Below the pieces are notes generated by a model. It was not told where the DNA came from. It did not search any database and worked only from the letters and a program-made list of their open reading frames with translations. Shown here one piece after another: positions 1 through 8,410 of a DNA stretch of 31,379 nt. The translations under genes were made by a program, and so were the position numbers. The stretch's first letter is position 1; each line of letters begins with the position of its first letter. This stretch comes from a virus: the IMG/VR virus record IMGVR_UViG_3300034045_000008, positions 1 to 31,379 of that record. One strand, 5' to 3'.

Positions 1-1110
1 CCATTCCCTGATAAGAAACTACCTTTCGTTATTGTACATTACCTGCCTGTACGTAAATCAAATTATGGTGAGCCTGATGGCGTTCTACTAGAAGATAACC
101 AGAAAGTAGCTGGTGCAGTAATTCGTGGGATGATTGACTTATTGGGTAAATCCGCTGCAGGCCAGAAAGGTTATGCTAAGAATTCACTGGATTTAGTTAA
201 TAAGCGTAAATTTGAAGCTGGTTTAGACTATGAGTATGAACCTACTGTAACTAATCCAGAACAAGTATTCTTTATCCATAAGTTCCCTGAGATCCCTGCA
301 TCTGCTCAATACATGTTGGATCTACAGAATGAAGATGCTGACTCTCTAACAGGCGTAAAAGCCTATAGCAGTGGTATTAGTGGTAATGCATTAGGTAGTA
401 CTGCTACAGGCGTTAGAAGCGCTCTAGATGCTGCTAGTAAGCGTGAACTAGGTATCTTACGTAGATTGGCACAAGGCTTAGTAGAAGTAGGCCGTAAATT
501 CATTAGTATGAACGCTGTCTTTCTAAGTGAGGAAGAAATAGTTCGTGTAACTAATGATGAGTTCGTACCTATCCGTAAAGATGACTTAGCAGGTAATATA
601 GATTTAGCTTTATCAATCTCTACTGCTGAAGCAGATAACCAAAAAGCAGAAGAACTTGCCTTCTTATTACAGACATCTGCACAAGCAATGCCTGAGGATT
701 TCAGTCGGTTGATACTGGCTGAGATTGTTAAATTACGTAAGATGCCAGATTTGGCTAAGCGTATTGAAGAATATCAACCACAACCTGATCCAATGCAAGA
801 GATTGCTATGCAAGAAGCTAAATTACGTATTGAGCTACTTAAATCAGAAATTGTGGATAAACAAACACAAGCTGAATGGAATGCTGAACGTGCTAAGACA
901 GAACGTGCTAAACAAGCTAACCTATACAGCGATACTGACTTAAAAGACTTAGATTATCTAAGCAAAGAAACAGGCGTTGACCATGTTAGAGAGCTTCAAA
1001 AAGAAGCTCTCAAGCAATCAATGTCAAATAAAGGCGAAGCAGGTAGACCTGCAACAGGTGAAAACACTGATGATAGTACTAGTACTTACAACGGTATATC
1101 ACAAGTTTAA
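1..1110 (+). CDS. Portal protein, C-terminal part (N4 gp59-like), cut by window edge
   Basis: The frame is open from base 1 to the TAA at 1108-1110, so this is the last ~369 residues of a longer protein; the ATG at 130 is an internal methionine. In N4 the portal is about 760 residues and forms the dodecameric ring through which DNA is packaged and ejected and on which the tail assembles. The visible part has a helical core with a Gly/Ser/Ala-rich stretch near 360-430 (GISGNALGSTATGVRSALDA) followed by long helices, then a charged Gln/Glu/Lys-rich helical tail (about 780-1020), as is common at portal C-termini. It lies directly upstream of scaffold and capsid genes, which is where N4-like phages place the portal. 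Identification rests on this context and overall character; I could not align it. No cysteine is seen in the visible part. Confidence 0.8.
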   Translation, partial: PFPDKKLPFVIVHYLPVRKSNYGEPDGVLLEDNQKVAGAVIRGMIDLLGKSAAGQKGYAKNSLDLVNKRKFEAGLDYEYEPTVTNPEQVFFIHKFPEIPASAQYMLDLQNEDADSLTGVKAYSSGISGNALGSTATGVRSALDAASKRELGILRRLAQGLVEVGRKFISMNAVFLSEEEIVRVTNDEFVPIRKDDLAGNIDLALSISTAEADNQKAEELAFLLQTSAQAMPEDFSRLILAEIVKLRKMPDLAKRIEEYQPQPDPMQEIAMQEAKLRIELLKSEIVDKQTQAEWNAERAKTERAKQANLYSDTDLKDLDYLSKETGVDHVRELQKEALKQSMSNKGEAGRPATGENTDDSTSTYNGISQV

Positions 1111-1139
1111 TATCTCAAGGTAATTACCGAGGACACACG

Positions 1140-1505
1140 ATGAACCAAACTGACTATAAATTACAGCGCATTGACGAAGCTATTAAACACAACCAACGTT
1201 TAATAGAGAAAGTAGAGACGTTACACCGCTTGATGGAAAACCCTGATTTCCAGGATATTATCCTCCAGGGATATTTCCGTGATGAGGCGTATAACTTAGT
1301 CATGCAAAAAGCTGAGCCTGCGTCAAGAACGCCTGAACGACAAGAAGATATTATTATGTCTATTGAAGCTATCAGTCGCTTAAACGAGTATTTCCGCGCT
1401 ATTGAATTGATGGGTAACACCGCTAAACAAGCGATTGAAGCACACGAAGACTTACGTGAAGAAGTAATATCTGAAGCAGCTAATGGTGCTTCAACAGTTA
1501 ATTAA
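1140..1505 (+). CDS. Small helical protein between portal and scaffold genes, function unknown
   Basis: A 121-residue, mostly helical, acidic protein without recognisable catalytic motifs. The start is ATG at 1140, preceded by GAGGA at about 1130. It follows the portal stop by 29 bases and the scaffold-like gene starts 10 bases after its stop, so the three genes are surely co-transcribed. N4-like phages carry a small gene at this place (the gp58 position); a role as a head-assembly or portal-associated factor is only inferred from position. I do not recognise the family. Confidence 0.75.
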   Translation: MNQTDYKLQRIDEAIKHNQRLIEKVETLHRLMENPDFQDIILQGYFRDEAYNLVMQKAEPASRTPERQEDIIMSIEAISRLNEYFRAIELMGNTAKQAIEAHEDLREEVISEAANGASTVN

Positions 1506-1515
1506 GGAGTGACTT

Positions 1516-2655
1516 ATGCTTGATAAGATTAAAGCGGCTTCAGATATTTTAGATTTACCAGACGATGAGTTCTTAGAAAACTTCAACGAATTTGCTCAAC
1601 CTAAAGAACTTATTGACGAACCTGATGAAGAAGTAGAAGAAGAAGAATCAGAAGACGTTGATGAAGATGAGGATGACGAAGAAGAAGTAGAAGAAGAGGA
1701 CGATGAAGATGATGAGGAATCGGACGAAGACTCAGAAGAAGATGAAGAAGAATCTGAGGATGAGGATGAGGAATCAGAGGGAGACGACGATGATGAAGGA
1801 GAATCAGAAGATGACTCCGATTCTGATGACGTATTAAAAGAAGCTCTAGCCCCATTAAAGGCTATGGGCAGAGAAGTAAAAATTGAATCCATTGAAGAAC
1901 TACGTAGATTGGCTTCAATGGGTATTGGGTTTAACAGTAAGATGCGTGGCATTAAGCCACATATCAAGGTATTACGTACCTTAGAGCAAGCTAACATGCT
2001 AGACCCTGAAAAGATCAATTTTGCTATTGATTTGGTTAATAAGAAGCCTGAAGCAATAGCAAAACTGGTGAAAGATGCTGAGCTAGATCCATTAGATATT
2101 GACGTAGAGTCATCTAAGGACTATAAACCCAGCAATCATACTGTTGATGATTCCACCATCGCTTTAGAAGATGCACTGGAAGAAATCAAACAGACACCTA
2201 CTTACAACACTACCATTTCGATTGTAGTGGATAAGTGGGACGAAAAGAGTAGAGCTGAAATTGCTAAAGACCCTCGATTAATCAAAGTAATCAATGACCA
2301 CGTAGCAACTGGTGTATATGAAAAGATTAACGCAGAGGTTGAACGCCAGCGTCTACTCGGTAAGCTCGATGATGGTGTTTCTGACATTGACGCTTACTAC
2401 CAGATAGGCACTCAATTATTCAACAATTCTGGGGATGGCAATGGCGAGGCTGAAGCTAACCAATCACAGAATAATCGTAATAAAAGTAAGCCTAATCGTA
2501 CATCTAATAATGATGAAATCAGAAACAAGAAAAAGGCTGCTAAACCTACTAAAGCAAGTAGTAAGAGTAAGCCTAATAAGAAACAATCTGACTTTAACCC
2601 ATTAGATTTACCCGATGATGAATTCGAGAAACTAATGAGTAAATATTCATTTTAA
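1516..2655 (+). CDS. Acidic scaffold-like head assembly protein (N4 gp57 position)
   Basis: A 379-residue protein just upstream of the major capsid gene, the usual place for a scaffold. Residues about 33-105 are almost only Asp, Glu and Ser, one of the most acidic tracts possible; the middle is helical, and residues about 310-358 form a basic, Lys/Asn/Ser-rich, probably disordered tail. The short sequence LDLPDDEF occurs twice, at residues 12-19 and 363-370, that is, close to both ends. Scaffolds bind coat protein through short terminal helices and are removed before or during packaging, so the paired motif could be the coat-binding element (inference). The start ATG has AAGGAG seven bases upstream. 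The ORF on the opposite strand made of serine codons is only the mirror of the acidic tract. A role in charge mimicry of DNA inside the procapsid is an alternative. Confidence 0.7.
   Translation: MLDKIKAASDILDLPDDEFLENFNEFAQPKELIDEPDEEVEEEESEDVDEDEDDEEEVEEEDDEDDEESDEDSEEDEEESEDEDEESEGDDDDEGESEDDSDSDDVLKEALAPLKAMGREVKIESIEELRRLASMGIGFNSKMRGIKPHIKVLRTLEQANMLDPEKINFAIDLVNKKPEAIAKLVKDAELDPLDIDVESSKDYKPSNHTVDDSTIALEDALEEIKQTPTYNTTISIVVDKWDEKSRAEIAKDPRLIKVINDHVATGVYEKINAEVERQRLLGKLDDGVSDIDAYYQIGTQLFNNSGDGNGEAEANQSQNNRNKSKPNRTSNNDEIRNKKKAAKPTKASSKSKPNKKQSDFNPLDLPDDEFEKLMSKYSF
1549..1572 (+). repeat. First copy of the LDLPDDEF-coding motif in the scaffold gene
   Basis: 24 bases coding for LDLPDDEF at residues 12-19. 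The second copy at 2602-2625 encodes the same eight residues but differs at synonymous third positions, so the match is held at protein level, not by recent DNA duplication. Confidence 0.8.
2602..2625 (+). repeat. Second copy of the LDLPDDEF-coding motif in the scaffold gene
   Basis: 24 bases coding for residues 363-370 of the same protein, ten residues before its C-terminus. It pairs with 1549-1572. Confidence 0.8.
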
Positions 2656-2667
2656 TGAGGTGCAATT

Positions 2668-4092
2668 ATGGCTCAACAATATAATACAGGCGGTACTACT
2701 TCTACCGTAGGTGAACAATTTAACGATTTTCTGTACAAGAAAAAAGCGTTAGTTGAAGCACGTAAAAAGCAAGTATTTACACAGTTAGCTGAATCAGTAG
2801 CTTTACCTAAACACTTTGGTAAAGAGATTCGTAAGTACCAATACATTCCTGTATTACATGATGCTAACATCAACGATCAAGGTATTGATCCAAATGGTGC
2901 TACTACTACTCGCCAAAAAACTATCGTATTAGTTCCACCTGCAGGTGGTCAACAAGGCGAAGAAAACTTATACGTTACTAAGTATGCAGTTGGTGAGGGT
3001 GCTAACGACACTGATGCTACCACTAATGCACAAAACCGTGTAGTTGAAATCGTAACGAAAGAATTAGGCTTAACTGCTGCTGACTACAATGCTGCCAAGT
3101 CTGCATTAGCAGGCCTTGGTTACACTGTTGATGAATCTCGTCCAGTTGTTCCAGTATTCGGTAACTTATACGGTTCAAGTAAAGACATCGGCCGTATCTC
3201 AGGTAAATTACCTACTTTGAGTGAAGTTGGTGGCCGTGTAAACCGTGTTGGCTTCAAGCGTAAAACACTTAAAGGCTCTATCCAGAAATTCGGTTTCTTC
3301 GATGAGTACACTAAAGAATCATTAGACTTCGACACTGACGAACAGTTAGAAATGCACATTCACCGTGAAATGGTTAATGCTGCTGTTGAAATCTCTGAAG
3401 CTAAGTTACAAATCGACTTACTTAATGCTGCTGGTATTGTACGTTACCCTGGTACTGCAATGTCTACAGCACAAATTTCTGGTGAATCAGGTAGCGAAAC
3501 TTTAATTACTTATGAAGACTTAATGCGCTTATCTATCGACTTAGATAATGCCCGTTGTCCTAAAGACACTAAAGTAATTACTGGTACTCGTTTAATTGAT
3601 ACTAAAGTTATTAGTTCTGCCCGTGTAATGTACGTTGGTTCTGAATTGATACCAATGTTACGTTCTATGCGTGATAGCTTTAATAACCCAGTATTCATTG
3701 ACGTTAAACACTACGCTCACTCTTCTGATGTTATCGAAGGTGAGATTGGTTCAATTGACCAATTCCGTATTGTTGTAGTGCCTGAAATGCTACATTGGGC
3801 TGGTGCTGGCGCAACTGTTACTAACAACGCTGGTTATCGTGAAACTAACGGTAAGTACGACGTATTCCCAATGTTGGTAGTAGGTCGTGGTGCATTCTCT
3901 ACTATTGGTTTCCAAACCAATGGCGATATGGTGAACTTTGTTATCAAGCACAGTAAACCAGAATCAGATATTGCATACAGCGAGAGCAACCCATACGGTG
4001 AAATCGGATTCATGTCAATCAAGTGGTACTATGGTACTCTTATTGAGCGTCCAGAACGTATTGCGTTGATTAAAGTACCTGCTAAATGGTAA
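2668..4092 (+). CDS. Major capsid protein (N4 gp56-like)
   Basis: 474 residues, expected to adopt the HK97 fold and form the icosahedral shell; N4 gp56 is about 400 residues, so this one is somewhat longer. The start ATG has GAGGT eight bases upstream. The protein is soluble, mixed alpha/beta, rich in Gly/Thr/Val, with no catalytic motif. It begins with an N-terminal arm followed by a basic helical stretch (about residues 24-60) and ends in a beta-rich part with several aromatic residues (GFMSIKWYYGTLI). It follows the scaffold gene by 12 bases and is followed at once by a GC-rich hairpin terminator, which fits a highly expressed capsid gene at the end of a transcript. Unlike the virion proteins encoded further downstream it contains a cysteine (in ARCPKD). 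The call rests on position, length and character. Confidence 0.85.
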   Translation: MAQQYNTGGTTSTVGEQFNDFLYKKKALVEARKKQVFTQLAESVALPKHFGKEIRKYQYIPVLHDANINDQGIDPNGATTTRQKTIVLVPPAGGQQGEENLYVTKYAVGEGANDTDATTNAQNRVVEIVTKELGLTAADYNAAKSALAGLGYTVDESRPVVPVFGNLYGSSKDIGRISGKLPTLSEVGGRVNRVGFKRKTLKGSIQKFGFFDEYTKESLDFDTDEQLEMHIHREMVNAAVEISEAKLQIDLLNAAGIVRYPGTAMSTAQISGESGSETLITYEDLMRLSIDLDNARCPKDTKVITGTRLIDTKVISSARVMYVGSELIPMLRSMRDSFNNPVFIDVKHYAHSSDVIEGEIGSIDQFRIVVVPEMLHWAGAGATVTNNAGYRETNGKYDVFPMLVVGRGAFSTIGFQTNGDMVNFVIKHSKPESDIAYSESNPYGEIGFMSIKWYYGTLIERPERIALIKVPAKW

Positions 4093-4100
4093 TCTAACAT

Positions 4101-4125
4101 AAGCCCCCGCAAGGGGGCTTTATAT
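4101..4125 (+). terminator. Hairpin terminator after the major capsid gene
   Basis: AAGCCCCC, loop GCAA, GGGGGCTT: an eight-base-pair perfect stem with a tetraloop, nine bases after the capsid stop codon. The T-tract after it is poor (TTTATAT), so termination may be partial and let downstream virion genes be read at a lower level; it could also act as an mRNA 3' stabiliser. Confidence 0.8.
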
Positions 4126-4145
4126 CAATAATCAAGGAGTCAATT

Positions 4146-4652
4146 ATGACTGAGAAAAGCGAATTAGAACTTCTAAAAGAACGTGCCGATAAAATGGGCA
4201 TTACTTACAATAAGAATATTGGCGTAGAAAAGTTACGTGAAAAAATCAACAAATCTTTAGGTATTCAGGAAGAGGAAACAGAGCCTACTGAATCTCTATC
4301 AGAACGCAATGCTCGTTTACGTAAAGAAGCTACTCGTTTAGTACGTGCTAAAGTAGTATGTATGAATCCTACCAAACAAGGCTGGGAAGGTGAGATTATC
4401 CAAGCTGGTAATAGTGTTATCGGAATGGTTCAAGAATTTGTGCCTTTTAATGCCCCTAATGGTTGGCACATTAGCCAAATCGTATTGAATGCATTGAAAG
4501 AACGTAAGTGCCAGATCTTCGTAACAGAACGCAATGAGCGTGGTATCGAAGAAAGCAAATCAGTAGAAATAGACGAATTCAATGTTACTGAGTTACCTCC
4601 ATTAACTGTTGAAGACATTCAACGAATGAAGCTCAATTCAGCAAACAGATAA
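4146..4652 (+). CDS. 168-aa virion/head protein with N-terminal HeH/LEM-like domain (N4 gp55 position)
   Basis: First gene after the capsid terminator; ATG with AAGGAG upstream. Residues about 5-38 (LLKERADKMGITYNKNIGVE and on to LREKIN) look like a HeH/LEM-type helix-extended loop-helix module, a small fold often found at the N-terminus of phage head and termination proteins. It is followed by an acidic linker and a beta-rich C-terminal part (about 85-165) with several conserved-looking aromatic residues (FVPFNAPNGWHI). It has two cysteines. N4 gp55 lies in the same place and its function is not settled. A role as capsid-associated or packaging accessory protein is inferred only from place and the LEM-like module. 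Confidence 0.65.
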   Translation: MTEKSELELLKERADKMGITYNKNIGVEKLREKINKSLGIQEEETEPTESLSERNARLRKEATRLVRAKVVCMNPTKQGWEGEIIQAGNSVIGMVQEFVPFNAPNGWHISQIVLNALKERKCQIFVTERNERGIEESKSVEIDEFNVTELPPLTVEDIQRMKLNSANR

Positions 4653-4671
4653 TAGGTAGGATAAGTACACT

Positions 4672-5757
4672 ATGGCTCAAATAGATATTACAGAGATCAT
4701 CTCAGCAGATCAGGACAATCCAGGCTCATTTGAGAGCATTATGACGGCTGTTAGTACGTACCTAGAGGCAGAGTTTGATAAAGGCCGTATAAAAGCCCCA
4801 GACTACGCCAAAGTGTACTTATCTGCTATGGAGGCTGCTTTACAGCAGTCTCTTGCGTTTGCTTTACAGAAACAACAAGCAGATAAACAAGCCGAACTAC
4901 TGGATGCCCAACGTCGTCAAGTAGAGAAAGAAATAGAGAAACAAGACGTTGAGATTGCAGTTCTTAATAAGCAGTCTCTTAAAGTAGACGAAGAAATAAC
5001 ACTACTTCAGAAACAACAGCTACAGACTGATGCTCAAACCACTAAACTAGATGCAGACAAAGATCTAGTATTAGCCAATATTACTAAGATCAATCCAGAG
5101 ATTGATTTAATCAATGCACAGAAAGACAAGACAGCGCAAGATCGTTTACTCGGTGTAGCAAATGAACAACTTACTTTAGCTAAAGTAACTGAATCGGTTA
5201 AGATGTTGGATAAAATTGATGCTGATATTTCACAAACTACAGCCAATATTTCTCTCATCAATGCTAATGCTACTACTGAAGGTAAGAAAGCAGATAAGCT
5301 AGTAGCTGATACCGCTCTTACTAACCAACAAAAAGACAATTTAGCGCAAGCACTACTCAAAGATATTGAGGAAACTAACTTAATTATTGCTAAGACAGCC
5401 CAAGCTAACCAAGAAGCTGCTGTACTAGTGGATCAACAAAATAAATTAAGAGCTGAGAAAGACTTAATAGCTCAGAAGAAACTAACTGAAGAAGCCCAAG
5501 TAGCTGACACACTAAGCACAGGTAGTCCAGTTGCTGGTGTATTATCAGCACAGAAAGATATATATAAAGAACAAGCAGCTACCTTTGTGCATAATAAGAA
5601 GTACAAAATGGCTAAGCTGGCTGCTGATGTATTCTCTATGCAGTTATCAGCTAATCCAACATCGCCTATACCTAGTGCGTTAAGTGAGTTATCACAAAGT
5701 GCTATGATTACAGACGCTGCAGCTAATGCTGATATTACTTTACCCTCTACACCATAG
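4672..5757 (+). CDS. Long coiled-coil virion protein (N4 gp54-like position)
   Basis: 361 residues. From about residue 55 to 290 the sequence is nearly continuous helix with heptad/hendecad-like periodicity and repeating alternation of Asp/Lys with Leu/Ile/Ala (for example LLDAQRRQVEKEIEKQ, KADKLVADTALTNQQKDN, LRAEKDLIAQKKLTEEAQ), so an elongated coiled coil or trimeric/tubular assembly is likely. The C-terminal 50 residues are Ser/Ala/Pro-rich. N4 carries a virion protein of about 30 kDa (gp54) at this position. The protein lacks cysteine, as do all later products of this strand. The start ATG has AGGATAAG about 11 bases upstream, a weaker spacing than its neighbours. The next gene starts eight bases after its stop. 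Function as an internal or tail-tube protein is inferred. Confidence 0.7.
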   Translation: MAQIDITEIISADQDNPGSFESIMTAVSTYLEAEFDKGRIKAPDYAKVYLSAMEAALQQSLAFALQKQQADKQAELLDAQRRQVEKEIEKQDVEIAVLNKQSLKVDEEITLLQKQQLQTDAQTTKLDADKDLVLANITKINPEIDLINAQKDKTAQDRLLGVANEQLTLAKVTESVKMLDKIDADISQTTANISLINANATTEGKKADKLVADTALTNQQKDNLAQALLKDIEETNLIIAKTAQANQEAAVLVDQQNKLRAEKDLIAQKKLTEEAQVADTLSTGSPVAGVLSAQKDIYKEQAATFVHNKKYKMAKLAADVFSMQLSANPTSPIPSALSELSQSAMITDAAANADITLPSTP

Positions 5758-5765
5758 GTAAATAA

Positions 5766-7895
5766 ATGGGTATATTTAGTAGTAAGACTATAATCACAAC
5801 GGCTGTGAGTACATCACAGCTACGTGATCCAAAGAAAGCAATGACATTAAAGCAAACCATGCTTAAAGCTACATTGCTTGAAAAGGATATAGTCGAGTCA
5901 CTTAAAGACTACGTCTTTACAAGTGCTGCTAAAAAAGCCCAAGTGTACTACTCACAGGGCGTAAATAACCCAGTAATAGGCCAACCTTCAGGTATTTCTG
6001 CAGGTATTGGCCTATATTCTTTCCCTACAGTAGACATAGTACAGCCTATTATAGAAAGTATAGTAGGTACTCCTATGACTATTATTGGTATGCGTGTTAC
6101 TTACTTTGATAAGTCTGCGCGTATGGCTTGGGTCAGGGCAAAGGCCTTTGAACAAGGTATGTTAAATGAATACAATGGTCTTTATAATATCCCTGGCATA
6201 GGTAGCGATTATTCTCTAATAGACGCTGATCTTACTTATGACGAATATGCTGTTAAGGCACAATTCAGAAAATCCCAAGATAGTGGTGCTTCTGTTTATT
6301 TTAATTTTGCTTTACCAGACCGATTTGATGAATACAGCCCTTATTACGTAGTTACTTACCATAGGGCGAATGATGTTCGGAGATTGCCTCTTACATGGGT
6401 ATATCCTGCGAATACTTCCGAATATCCTGAATTATCTGCAGAGATAATAGATGGTAAAGAATTCGGTAATACTCTCTTTCCAGTAGTTCCCATTATTATC
6501 AATAAGACTGAAGTAAAAGAATCAACTTACCCGGATGAGAAAGCTGCAGCGGATAGTTTACTTCGTATCAGTGGCTTACAAGATATTGAGACATTCATAG
6601 AACTGCTCAAATCTAACGAAAATTATGCTGACGTAGACGATGCTTTCATTATGTTTGGGGCAGATTTGAGGGACATAAAAGAGGTATATGTAGCAGAGTA
6701 CTTATACAAATTCTTCGATGTGTTGAAAGAACAGTCAGTGCTATCGAAAGAAATGTTTGAGTCTTCATTGGCTAACGATCCTCCTAAAGGAGTACCGCCT
6801 AGACTAAACAAAGTCCTAATTAAAGATAAAGAATTCAACGTTACATTGGCTTATCACTACATTACACATGAAGTGATAACAGGTACAGGTGCAGGTAATG
6901 CGTGGTATTTTTACGGTAATGAATATGCTGCTAGTACATTTGAATCACCTGAATATGAAGTGGGTGTAGCAGGCAGTGATAATAACGTATTTTTAGAGGA
7001 TACCGAACTTGTACTAAGGAAACGCATAGATGATGATTCTTATCACGAAATAAGAGTCAGAGGCCTAGTACATAGTACCTTTGTGTATAACAGCCGTACT
7101 TTAGTAGATAGGTCAATTAACCATTTAAGGAATGATGATTACCAGGGCGGATTCTTTATACCCATAGATAAATCCATTATGGATACTATGAGTGCTGAAA
7201 ACCGTGAGAAGCTGATAATAGGTGCTGCTTCTCTTGTGGTTTATGCTATTCATGTAGAGACATTGAAATGGTATCAGAATCCTGACTTTTGGTTAATCGT
7301 ACAAATAGCTATGATAATAATAGCCTTATATACGGGCTATGTTGACTTCACCGCTATCTTAGCCAAACAAGGTGTACAGGAAGCTATCAAGCAAGTTGTT
7401 ATTTCATTAATTACTAACTATGCCTACACCCAGATAGCTCTTTATATAGCCAATATGGTGAGCCCTGAGTTATTTATTTATGTAGCTGCTGCATTAGCCT
7501 TATACGGTGTATTGGGTACTGATGCGATATTCTCTAAACCACTACTAGATTTACCACTAGCTACTGACATAATGAAGATAGCTGCAGTATTCCCAGACCA
7601 AGCCAATCGAGTCATAAATAAGAAGAAAGAAGAACTTGAGCGTGAGATGTCTGAATATACTAAGTCGGCTAAAGAATGGCAGGAAGAGATAGAGAACGCT
7701 GCAGCTATGCTGTCGCCATTGGAAGGTGTTGACTATTATGACATAATTAAAGAACAGAAAATATACATTGAAGACGTAGATGTTTTCATTGCTCGTACCA
7801 CTGGTATAACTGATTTTGACGAACTATTGATAGATCAGATTGATAACTATGTCGAGAACAAATTAGATTTATATAACAACACACTAGTTGTATGA
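5766..7895 (+). CDS. 709-aa virion structural protein with hydrophobic segments
   Basis: A large protein without recognised enzyme motif, between the coiled-coil protein and two smaller internal-protein genes; N4-like phages have a structural protein here (gp53 region). The first ~480 residues are mixed alpha/beta. Residues about 505-526 (FWLIVQIAMIIIALYTGYV) and about 549-590 (LITNYAYTQIALYIANMV followed by LFIYVAAALALYGVLG) are strongly hydrophobic and could be two to three membrane-spanning helices. The end (about 620-709) is charged helix. Membrane-insertable segments in a virion protein suggest a part in forming the ejection channel through the host envelope (inference). No signal peptide and no cysteine. 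ATG with AGGT seven bases upstream; its stop TGA overlaps the ribosome-binding site of the next gene. Confidence 0.7.
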   Translation: MGIFSSKTIITTAVSTSQLRDPKKAMTLKQTMLKATLLEKDIVESLKDYVFTSAAKKAQVYYSQGVNNPVIGQPSGISAGIGLYSFPTVDIVQPIIESIVGTPMTIIGMRVTYFDKSARMAWVRAKAFEQGMLNEYNGLYNIPGIGSDYSLIDADLTYDEYAVKAQFRKSQDSGASVYFNFALPDRFDEYSPYYVVTYHRANDVRRLPLTWVYPANTSEYPELSAEIIDGKEFGNTLFPVVPIIINKTEVKESTYPDEKAAADSLLRISGLQDIETFIELLKSNENYADVDDAFIMFGADLRDIKEVYVAEYLYKFFDVLKEQSVLSKEMFESSLANDPPKGVPPRLNKVLIKDKEFNVTLAYHYITHEVITGTGAGNAWYFYGNEYAASTFESPEYEVGVAGSDNNVFLEDTELVLRKRIDDDSYHEIRVRGLVHSTFVYNSRTLVDRSINHLRNDDYQGGFFIPIDKSIMDTMSAENREKLIIGAASLVVYAIHVETLKWYQNPDFWLIVQIAMIIIALYTGYVDFTAILAKQGVQEAIKQVVISLITNYAYTQIALYIANMVSPELFIYVAAALALYGVLGTDAIFSKPLLDLPLATDIMKIAAVFPDQANRVINKKKEELEREMSEYTKSAKEWQEEIENAAAMLSPLEGVDYYDIIKEQKIYIEDVDVFIARTTGITDFDELLIDQIDNYVENKLDLYNNTLVV

Positions 7896-7905
7896 GGTAA
7901 AGAAT

Positions 7906-8400
7906 ATGGCAGACAAAAAAGATTATAACGACATCCTTGACCCTGATGTCAAAGTGTCAGAGTGGTTATTTAAAGGTAATGGTTTTGAAACGCTAGGTAG
8001 AATAGGTACTGGAGTAAAAAGTGTATTTGATTTATACACTGGATTAAAAGGTTTAGGGCTTGCCCAAGAAACTTTTGATTACAATAAGAAATTAACCAGT
8101 ACTAACTTAGCTAACCAAGCTACATTAATTAACGCTACAAACCAAGATAGGTATACTCAATTGGCTTCTTGGCTAGGTGCTGACAGAGCTAAAGAAATGT
8201 ATGGTGATATGAATACGTATCTACAAAACCATAATGTTGCTACAGACATCAACGGCACTAAACCTACTGTTAATACTAATAATACTAACCAACAGCCTAC
8301 AGATACCTACACGAAGCTAGGCAGTATTGCCAGCTCTAAGAAAGCAGCTCCTAGAAGCTCTGCTGCTTATAATGCACTAAGTAAATTCGGTAGAATTTAA
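7906..8400 (+). CDS. 164-aa internal virion protein (N4 gp52-like position)
   Basis: I start it at the ATG at 7906 because GAGGT (7894-7898), overlapping the previous stop codon, stands seven bases before it; a longer reading from TTG at 7888 has no ribosome-binding site. The N-terminal half is amphipathic with Gly-rich segments (GRIGTGVKSVFDLYTGLKGL), the middle is Asn/Thr/Gln-rich and low in complexity (about 115-135), and the end is basic Ser/Ala-rich. N4 gp52, a virion protein of about 16 kDa, has the same place and size. No cysteine. It is probably co-packaged with the polymerase; exact function unknown. Confidence 0.7.
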   Translation: MADKKDYNDILDPDVKVSEWLFKGNGFETLGRIGTGVKSVFDLYTGLKGLGLAQETFDYNKKLTSTNLANQATLINATNQDRYTQLASWLGADRAKEMYGDMNTYLQNHNVATDINGTKPTVNTNNTNQQPTDTYTKLGSIASSKKAAPRSSAAYNALSKFGRI

Positions 8401-8406
8401 GGAGGT
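8399..8406 (+). promoter_or_regulatory. Very strong Shine-Dalgarno overlapping an upstream stop codon
   Basis: AAGGAGGT overlaps the TAA of the 164-aa gene and ends four bases before the ATG at 8411. It is the best ribosome-binding site of the + strand block and argues for high, possibly coupled, translation of the 570-aa protein. Confidence 0.75.
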
Positions 8407-8410
8407 TCTC

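Noticed and set aside
1596-2018. 140-residue serine-rich frame on the - strand
   Set aside because: It is the complement of the Asp/Glu codons of the acidic scaffold tract; it lacks its own ribosome-binding site and the gene opposite is clearly coding.
7888-7905. TTG start six codons before ATG 7906
   Set aside because: No ribosome-binding site precedes it, and GAGGT in this stretch serves the ATG at 7906.
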